A stretch of DNA of 64,000 nt from Epiperipatus broadwayi. Its lineage: Eukaryota; Onychophora; Udeonychophora; Euonychophora; Peripatidae. The stretch is from positions 8,109,230 to 8,173,229 of the forward strand of contig JAQFVV010006215.1 of assembly GCA_028023455.1 (NCBI GenBank), read 5' to 3'. The translations under genes and the position numbers were made by a program. Positions 55,450 to 64,000 of the stretch are shown here, one piece after another. How positions within the stretch are numbered: the stretch's first letter is position 1; every line of letters begins with the position of its first letter. The notes under the pieces are model-generated. The model was not told where the DNA came from. It was given only the letters and a program-made list of their open reading frames with translations, and searched no databases.

Positions 55450-57950
55450 GTTAAAAGAAAAAGTTAAGAGAGAACTGATTTGAAAAGAGGATACATACTT
55501 TACAATAAAACAAATATTAGAATTACAAGTAAATCGAGATTCATCATCAAAAAAAAGATAAACAAAACAATATTGTAGATATTGATAGTATATGAAATAG
55601 AATGGAAAGATTAATTATTCATCTTAATGGAAGACAATAAATGCAGATAATTCAGATTTTTGTCCTAACAAGGTGCCATTGTGAAAAAAAAAGTAGATGA
55701 TTTTTTAATATAGATATACAAAATGCCTTTAGTCACACCAAACAACATTTTAAAATTGCCATAAAAACTTTAATGGTAAAATTGGTAATAAAAGATAAAA
55801 GTGTTGTGAGTAAATGTGGCTATATTGACAGAAATGAGAGTGGAAATAGACTTATAAAATTTGCAGAGAAAGAAAAATTGTAAATTATAAATTCTCTCTT
55901 TGGAAAAAAAAAGTTAAATGGACATGGAAATATCATAATGAAAATAGAGCTGAATTAGATTATATTTTGACTAATAGAAAAATATATAATTCAAGATTGT
56001 ATTATTCTTAATAGATTCAGTACAGGAAATGATCATTGGTTAGTGAATTCTAAGATACATGTTAATACAACTAGAAAAATGAAAACTATTTAAAAAGATG
56101 TAATATTAATAATTGATATTCCTAACCTCCAGAAATATTTCAATGAATTTAAGTTAGAATTTGATACTTATTTTAAAATACTGTCAAACTTTGCAGAAGG
56201 TTCATATTTGACTAATATCAGTAAGAAGATAATATCTACTTAAAAACTGTAAAAAAAAAACCAAAACAACAATTTAACAATAAATTTTCAAATAAAACAA
56301 GACAATGTATGAAGAAAGGAAGAAATATGAATATACTCAAAATGATCCATATGTAAAAGAGTTATTGATATAAGAAAATATAATTATGAATTAACAAGGA
56401 AATATGCAGATGAGAACAAAAGTTTCAAAAGTGCAGAACAACATCTTAGTATTGGAAGGAAAATTATTTCTGCTATAAAAAAAAAAAAAATGGAACTATT
56501 GCTAAAAAGAATGATGATGTAACAAAATATGTTGAAAAATTTTACAAAGAATTACCATTTCTCTACAATTACTTCATCTTCTGAATTCCCAAACATTTTA
56601 AAACAGGAAGTGAGAAATGCAATTAAATTTATGAAAAAGTAAGAGATGATGGATTATTAATATTTTAAAAGAACTAATGAAAAAATAGAAAAATTATTGA
56701 CAAAACTATATACGAAAGACATACCAAATGTTTGGATAATTGAAATAGTAATATTGATACTTAAGAAGGATAAAAAAATATTAGAAATTGTAAGCCTATG
56801 ACTTTTTTTATCAATTCTATACAAAAATTTTACAGAGATAATTATTACATCTATAGTGAACTTTGGATACAAATCATCAAAAAGAACAAGTTGTATTTGA
56901 AAATAGTTTTGGCACAGTAGATCACATCTAAACATTGAGAGAAATTATAGAAAGGGACCAATGTATATGATTTGCTATTTGGCTTTGAATTTGTATATTA
57001 TGGAGAATCATTTAATTCTATATGCATTTCTATAGTGAGTAAAGCTTTTTTTTTGCATATAGATCTAGGATATTGTCATATTATTCTAAAGAATATTTAT
57101 CAAAAGTCAACAACAGTTATTAAATTACATGGTGATACAAGAAAATTAACATTGATAAGAATGCATGGCAGGTTGATTTCATATCTCCAAAATTTAGTAC
57201 AGCAGTTTTACAAGTAATATTTTGTGGACTTAAAATGGGAAACGAAAAAAACAGACGAGATTATTTAAGACATCTAGATTGTGCAGATGATATGATTATT
57301 TTTGCAACTAATTCTGCAGAAATACTGTCAGAATTATCAGATGAAATAAGAAAATGAGATTAAAAATAAATATTAAAAAAACTAATGTTCAATGAATTTT
57401 CTCAAAAGTAAAATATAAGATTAATAATCATGAATTAAAGAAATAAGTGACGATAAATACCTTTACCGGATTATTAATACAAATATTTGATATTAATTAT
57501 AGAATTAAACATGGTTGACGTATTTTTGGTATAAAGAATTTCATATTAAAAGAAAATATGCCTATATGTTTAAAAGAAATTTTTTAATATATGTGTTTTA
57601 CCAATTTTTACTTATATATCTAAGACATGGACACTTAGTAGAAGAGGAATGCAGAGACTTCAAACCATTCAGCAAAAAAATATACAATGTAACCATAAAA
57701 AAGTAGTCAAAAGCAAAATAATTGGATGAGAGAACAAAAAAGTATCATTGATATCATGAAAAAATTAAGATGCTGAAATGACTGAGTTACACATTTTTCT
57801 AAAAGAAATGATAATAAAAAGACAGATCAAATCTTTAACCGAATACCAAGAGATTATAAAAGACTTGAAAGAGAGCACATGTGAAATGGACAGATAAAAT
57901 AAGATGTTTGTTGGTATGTGAAAAAAAAGAATCTACGGATTGAAAAAATT
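55450..57950 (+). pseudogene. Non-LTR retrotransposon family X, best copy
   Basis: Plus strand order: endonuclease pieces RMERLIIHLNGRQ near 55.6 kb, SVVSKCGYIDRNESGNRLIK (55.81), KWTWKYHNENRAELDYILTN (55.92; W-x-W...DYIL box) and GNDHWLVN (56.03). The RT follows: EVRNAIKFMKK (56.6), INILKELMKK, DIPNVWIIEIVILILKK (56.72), LGYCHIILKNIYQKSTTVIK (57.07) and YLRHLDCADDMIIFATNSAE (57.27; usual FADD read CADD with both aspartates). The tail near 57.85 kb reads NRIPRDYKRLERE then WTDKIRCLL, both across frame slips. A 5' truncation and many stops are present. Relatives are at 7.75-9.35 and 38.9-40.85 kb. Confidence 0.8.
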
Positions 57951-59552
57951 GAATTAAATTTGGCATTCTCCAGTGGTTCAATAATGATTGAAAATAATTG
58001 TCCTATTCAATAGAATTTATCTGTTTTAAAAAGAATATTATGGCATGCAAATTAGCAAAATATGAAAAACATAAAACAATCGATATTCCTGATTCAAATC
58101 ACATTTTGTAAATTTTGTATTTAACTCTAATTTGATCAACTTGAAACTTTTAATCATGTTTTATTAGTAGAAAACAATGCATTAATTCCTAAATTTGCTG
58201 CATGCAATAATTATTGACCACTTAGATGTATACAGAGTTATACCACATTATTCTTTTTGAGATACAGAAATAAAAGATGATTGCATAAAACTAGGTGATC
58301 TACTAAAATACATGGTACACTTTGGTTTAATTCAGTATTTAATCATTTAGTAACTGCTTTTACTTTGAGATGAAAAAGGGAAATTAACTAGATGTCACAC
58401 ATAAGAATAAAAATGTCAGGATTACTTTTACTTAGATAATATTATCAAGATTAATTATTAAAATACAAAGATTTATTATGAACAAAAAGTTCCAATTAAT
58501 TAACAACAATAAAAACCCTTTTGATTACAGCAATGTTTCTAATCTGGTGAATTTTTTCTCCAGCCTCACATTGGGAAGCCAAGCCCGGGAAATTACTTTA
58601 ATATATAAATGGTTAGTAAGTGTATTACCACTATAGATTTTACAGTTTGATATATATCAAACTATTTAAATATGACAAATGGTGAAAAAAAAATTATTCA
58701 AAGAAATCCATCAAGTGAGAGTAAATTAAATGGAGATAACTATTAGGCAAGTTTCACAACTAACAATGCAGTGGAACAATTTTACTCTTACTGTGTTAGT
58801 TCAGAAATTGTGAAAGCATCCCAAATATTTATACATAAGACTCAAATGAGATAAGACATACACTCAAGAATTCATTGGATAACTGTAAGAGGTTGTTAAA
58901 GACTAAATTTTTCAGTCCACACCATCCTTTCAATTAATTATAACTTTAGATTCATTAAAATTCTAGATGATACTGTGAGATAGTCCATGTTTTAAATCAG
59001 ATTAAAACCACACTGAACTATTATTATTAGTTGGTGCTCAAATTTCAGTAAATACATTTTCACTTGAAGCAAACATTTAAAAACTCTTTTATGTAAAAAA
59101 TAAAATGAAAAAAGTTTTTATCAAAATATAAAGAAAGTCTATCAGTTTCAAATAAATCATTGTTCCTTTATTTAAAATAAAGTTATTAAACTTATTTTCT
59201 GCATATTATTTCTCTATTTTATTAGTAATTTAAAATTAAGTAAACTGTCCTGCGCAGTTTGGCATAGTTGGTGAAGAGTCCAACTTGGTACTGTGAAGTC
59301 CCAGGAACGATTTTAGTGGATCTTCATATGAATTCCCAAGCAATAAAGCCATTAGCATTTTAAAAAAAAGTAAACTAACTATTATTAGACAATATAGTGA
59401 TATTTTAAAAAATGTATAACAACTCATTAAATTGATTCACATTGCTATCTTTTCTATTTTTGTAATAATAGAATCACAGATGCCAGTGTATTTGATTTAC
59501 AATCTTAAAATATATTTTTTCTTTAATAAGAATTTTGAGTTACACATCTTAC
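57951..59552. other. Intronic DNA, no gene recognised
   Basis: Remainder of the 8.9-kb intron after the LINE. A trace of LINE-like coding (LETFNHVL near 58140) may belong to the same element. Nothing else was seen. Confidence 0.5.
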
Positions 59553-59752
59553 CTTCTTTGACTTAGATCTATAGGATTATCATGGGCTAGGACAGAAATA
59601 TAATGATTAGGTTGACATGCTGAAAGATTTGACTTCACAAAAACAGTACCATTTTCAAATACATGAAATGGAGAAAAAGGATTTGTTTCAAAATTGGAGT
59701 ATGTAATCTGAGCATTTTCATCAATATCTTTATCAAAGGCATTCAATTGTAC
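59553..59752 (-). CDS. Cadherin gene, first visible exon
   Basis: 200-bp exon, acceptor TTATAG|GTA in phase 0, donor AAGAAG|GTAAGA after two bases of a codon. It encodes residues 1-66: VQLNAFDKDIDENAQITYS carries the DxD-x-x-x-NA calcium motif of an EC repeat, then PFHVFENGTVFVKSNLSACQ and VLAHDNPIDLSQR. The LDRE position is occupied by a cysteine-containing SNLSACQ, paralleling NTDFLNSCQ in the last visible exon. The protein is a membrane-anchored or secreted adhesion molecule by family; neither signal peptide nor transmembrane segment lies in the window. Coding upstream of this exon was not found in 59.75-64 kb. Confidence 0.93.
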
Positions 59753-60120
59753 CTATAATAAAAATTAAATCCAATAATTTGCATAAATATTTCCTGTTGT
59801 AATTGTGATTTTTAAAAAATATGTCGATCAAATAATAAAATTCACATTAAAAGTAATGTTTTTTTTTTTTGCATAAATATTTATGTAATATTAAATACAT
59901 TAGTAATTTATATATAACTTTAATTTTATAATTAATTGTTCATAAATTCAAAGATCAATTGTCATTAATAAACCAATATTATAAAATGATAGCTGTTTTA
60001 GCAGGTAAGAGTGATATATTATACACTCGCCTTTCTTTATGCATTGATAAAATTATAAATAAAAAAACATATTTCTTTTTACTTTTTCCATGCTTGTTTT
60101 ATTATATATCTTTTGTAGCT
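59753..60120. other. Intronic DNA upstream of the first visible exon
   Basis: A+T-rich sequence leading into the hammerhead copy D. No exon was recognised. Confidence 0.55.
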
Positions 60121-60148
60121 CTGAGGAAAATTGCTGGACAATCGAAAC
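60121..60148 (+). ncRNA. Hammerhead ribozyme core, PLE/retrozyme type (copy D)
   Basis: Plus strand: CTGAGGA (N7 = G, allowed), A, stem II AATTG-CTGGA-CAATC with four pairs and one mismatch, GAAAC, then TGTC giving the minimal stem III and a GUC triplet. AG after the cleavage site pairs with CT before the core. The flank runs on to TTAAGCATTGAAAAGG, similar to the tail of copies A-C. No target duplication or element boundary was determined. Confidence 0.68.
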
Positions 60149-62410
60149 TGTCAGATGGATTAATTTTAATTTAATAAATTAAGCATTGAAAAGGTAAAAA
60201 GAAAGGTGGATTTGTTAAGAATGATATATATATATTTTTCCTCTACCTCTTTTTTTTTATTTTCTTAAATTGAAAAACACAAAAAAAATAGCAAAAACTA
60301 AAAAATATATATATAAATACGTACAAAAAATGTAAATATTTTTTTTAAAAAAAAATTAATGCATGATAAAGTATTAAATTTTCAATTTTTAAGAAATTAA
60401 ATTATGTAACTAAAAATACTTAATAAGATGTATAACAAAATGAAATTTTTAAAGGAAAATCCTTGTTTTTTACTTCATCTTTGAGTGATAAGTTTTAAAT
60501 TGTGCTTTATGCAAAAAAAAAAAAAAAAAATGAAAGAAAACTTTGAATAAATTTTGCATAAATTACCACTAAATTTTGCTTAAAACCTCAATGTAAGCCA
60601 ACACTCCCAAAATAGGCTATGAATCTGGAGACTTAAGTTCTCTGAAAGTGCTCAGCCGTATAATTCTTTTATAATAATACTAAGCTTCACTTTTTTGCAT
60701 AAAGTGCAATTTAAATACTTTTAAATAAATAATATTGCTAATACATGAACTTATGTATGGAGCAATTAAATCTGAATACGTTATTGTAATTCTGAAAGTC
60801 ACATTCTTTAAGAATTGTTTTTGTGAATTATGGTAACATATCCAAACTTAGATAGTCTGTAAATAAGTTCATATTCAAATATTAAATAAAATAAAAATAT
60901 TTGCTATGTATAGTACTTTAATTTTCAAAGCTTATGTATTTAGTTTTTAATTTTAATTTGAGTTTTATTTTAATTATACAAATTTATGGATAAATTATTT
61001 TATTGAGTTTTAATTGGAAATGTTTCTCAGTTCAGTTGAGTCAGTGACTCCAATTTTCAGTTATAGTGCTTGAACATCAAAATCAATAGTTCTGTTCAAT
61101 ACAGTGATTTAATTTCATCTTTGATTTTTGAAAATTGAACAATTAACTATTTAATTAAGTAAATATAAATATTCTAGTTGGTTATTTTACAAATTAGGAA
61201 ATATCTGTAGATCAATCAGTAGAAAATAATAGAATATAAACATTTCCATATTACTAAAGAAATAAAATATATAAATATGTTAACAAAAATAGCAAAATTG
61301 TTCTAATAAAAAAAAACCATAATAATCATTGTACATATAAAAGAAACAAAAAAAATCAATAAAATTGCACAACTAAATCAGAAATACTACTACTTAATAC
61401 CATTAATAAAAAATAAGAAAAAGAAAAAGATAGTAACATGATTTTCCTATATAATAAATAATCATAACTTTTTAAAATATCTGTAATTAAAACAGAAGTA
61501 ACTATCTCTCACTGAGTTATGCAACATCAAAATCAATGAAAGACAGAATGGTATCACTGTCTTTAAGCTCTGATGGTACATAAGTTTAGTTTTTGATGTA
61601 GTTTTAAAATTATATAAATTTTGTATACACTAGTCTGAAATCACTTTTAATATATACAAAGGATGAAGAAAAAGTCTTAATTTTAACAACCTCTGAATAT
61701 TAAATGAAGTACTCTATAACTTAGACAAGTCCTTGGTTATTTTTTTTTTTTGCAATAAACAAAAATATTATAATAATGTTTTATTATTAATAATAGTGAT
61801 AGTATTTATTATTTTTTTGAGATAATGCATCAAGAGATAAATTGTCATGTTTAAAATGGAAATGACCACATTAGATCAGTGGAAATCTTTATCTTAGTTA
61901 TAATTGACATCAGATAAAATATACCAGATAATAATTCTAGAAGAGTAATGATATGGATCTCTATTATACATATTAGCTCAAATTCAGTTTATATGATCTT
62001 TAACTGAAGGAATGCGATTTAACAATTATGCTCAACTCTAAATTAAGCTCATATTGAATTTCCTAATTCAATTTTTTTGACTGATTTTCCCTATTTAAAT
62101 ATTTGTTTTGAATCCAGTTAAAGAAATGATTTCAAAATGTCTAAAATTTATGATGACTTTTATGATAATGAAAAATATAATAAAAATTGATTTAAAACAA
62201 GTTTGAATTGTTTTTCTTTTTCATCAGAATTTTCTTTATTATTACTATCTTTCATAAATATTTAAGATAAAATAAAAATTAAATTTCAAAAATATCTGTA
62301 AAAAATATTGCTAAAAATTATAAACTTATGTAGCCATATTTTGCAATGAGCAGGTATATGCCTACTAATCTTTAATTATTTGAATACAAATATAGTGCAT
62401 ATACTTAAGC
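60149..62410. other. Intronic A+T-rich DNA, no gene recognised
   Basis: No coding similarity on either strand. Runs of A and T only. No DxNDN-type linker is encoded on the minus strand, so the preceding cadherin exon is not here. Confidence 0.55.
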
Positions 62411-62632
62411 TAGATGTAATTAGAGAGAATTTGAATATTTCAAGTTTCCTTCAGTTCCCCAATCCATCTTATATAACTGATACACATGACCGCATACATG
62501 TGAAAGGTAAATGATCTCCAATATACATATTTCATGGTGGACCATCATTGTGGTCATTTGTATTAGTATATAAGATGGAGTGGAGAGTTGAAGGGAGCTT
62601 GGAAGTCTGTGTTCAAATTTTCTCTAATTATT
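62411..62632. repeat. 222-bp foldback of the hammerhead repeat (copy VII)
   Basis: TAGATGTAATTAGAGAGAAT at the left is mirrored by TCTCTAATTA at the right, and the arms meet near 62540. CTTCAGTTCCCCAATCCATC pairs with its inverse near 62575. On the minus strand the centre retains GAAATATGTATATTGGAGAT (hammerhead 3' half). The CTGATGA/stem II part is collapsed to ATGATGGTCC. Outer ends again carry the B-box-like TTCAAA block. Confidence 0.75.
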
Positions 62633-64000
62633 CTTTAATTGGAAAATCCAAAAATTTACACCAAAAATTCAAAAATGACAATCCTTATTGATTATGAAAT
62701 TCACTTTACCAATTATCTATAACAATGATAATGTAAATCATAGTTAATTTACCAAACAGAATTGTATAAAAATTATAAAAATGCTAAAAAAATATGGTTC
62801 AAGTATATAACAAGAACCAAAATAAGTCTAGTGCAATTATCAATAAATTGCTAAAAAGACAAAGGGAAAGTGAATCATACAAAAAAAATGATACATAGAA
62901 TATTCAAAATGGTTAGTATATCAGCTTTCTACAATTATTTTTAGCTATTATTGTGTCAGATATATAAACTCATGATTACTCAAAATGAAGTCAAGACTGT
63001 GTTGTTGAAATCATTGTTTATTTCTGCTGTCATCTCTATAAATAGAAACAATTGATATCTTATTGTCTACTATTCAAACATTAGTCTGCTGACTTATATG
63101 AACAACTACTGCCTAAAATTATATTATTCTATTAACAAATCATGAAGAATATTTCATATAATTACAAGTTGAGTGATACTAATACTGTATATTCAAGATA
63201 ACTTTGAAAATATTAAATAACAACCTTAATGCAATTTCAGAGATGAATACCCTGTATATTTAAAAAAAAAAAGAAATGATTTGTGACAAAAATGGTTCAG
63301 CATTGAAAGTCCATTAAATTATATTTTAACACTTTCAATGTTTTCCCCAAATACATAGCACCAATATTGCCTTAAATTTATTATATTACAGAATTATCAT
63401 ATTTATATGTCTATACATGATAAACTAATTTATTTCTGAGTGATTGGATATTATAGCTCTGCAAACTTTATCAAATTTTTAAATACTTATAACATTTTTA
63501 TAAATTTCTGCTCTTTTTAATACTAGTTAATTTATCTTTCTTTTCAGTGGTTTCCAAATCATTCCAATTAAAATTACCTTTATAAATAACAAAAAAAAAA
63601 AACAATGTTAAAAGTAATATGGCAAATAAACTTTATAAAATTATTGGAGAATCTGCATTCTTTTTGCTCTGGTTTTGATCGTTTTAACAGATACGTACAT
63701 TATGTAGTAATATACACATTTTTCTTAGAATCTGTTAGTATCAATTTTTTCTTTCCTCCATAACTTTAATACTTTCATTATTGAATCATTGTTTTTTTTT
63801 TTATTTGCTTTTATGCCACCTACCCATCTTTTTCATTTTTACAATTGTATATTTAATATTTTTCTACCTGTCTCCTACATGTTTTTGATGAGTCCATTTT
63901 ATTTTTTTAAAATTTAATATTATATCTAAATATCTTAACTTTTCCCCAAAATTCCACTTTCCTACTTTGTAGTTTCTTTATATTTATTCTTTATTTCATA
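62633..64000. other. Intronic A+T-rich DNA to the window edge, no gene recognised
   Basis: Nothing beyond simple sequence was recognised. The cadherin intron upstream of exon 59553-59752 continues past the window edge. Confidence 0.5.

Overview
This is intronic DNA from an A+T-rich (by eye about three-quarters A+T) invertebrate animal genome. Spliced GT-AG exons, introns of 3-12 kb and animal-type transposons (hAT, non-LTR LINEs, Penelope-like elements, Ty3/gypsy, a tRNA-derived SINE) rule out a prokaryote. The phylum cannot be fixed from the sequence.

The only host gene found is a cadherin-superfamily gene on the minus strand that runs through the whole window. I place eight consecutive exons, in transcript order at 59553-59752, 50545-50698, 47581-47657, 36491-36575, 23931-24107, 13111-13245, 5927-6085 and 2029-2234. 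Every donor and acceptor phase agrees (0/2, 2/0, 0/2, 2/0, 0/0, 0/0, 0/0, 0/2). Joined, they encode 397 residues covering about four extracellular cadherin (EC) repeats. The first and last exons lie outside the window.

The introns are packed with decayed mobile elements. They hold two hAT transposons with perfect 8-bp target duplications (165-1668 and 51984-54599) and an unassigned terminal-inverted-repeat element with an 8-bp duplication (37617-38502). LINE remnants lie at 7.75-9.35, 9.9-10.1, 24.7-26.8, 28.9-33.7 (nearly full length), 38.9-40.85, 43.4-44.25 and 55.45-57.95 kb. Penelope-like (PLE) remnants with GIY-YIG or C-terminal domains lie at 6.4-7.5, 12.7-12.9, 27.0-28.4 and 47.9-48.8 kb, and a Ty3/gypsy integrase relic at 10.5-11.6 kb.

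The most unusual feature is a set of hammerhead ribozyme (HHR) motifs. One family is a dispersed repeat of about 460-500 bp, usually present as inverted pairs, with tRNA B-box-like sequence at its outer ends and a type I HHR inside. The copy at 24357-24412 keeps the whole catalytic core, and a paired change in stem I supports folding. A second, PLE-like HHR type occurs at 6995-7023, 22700-22727, 23647-23675 and 60121-60148. The first of these sits in a 407-bp insertion with a 13-bp target duplication, resembling an animal retrozyme.

A second theme is palindromic duplication. About a dozen fragments from unrelated element classes (PLE, LINE 5' end, SINE, HHR repeats) occur as head-to-head inverted pairs.
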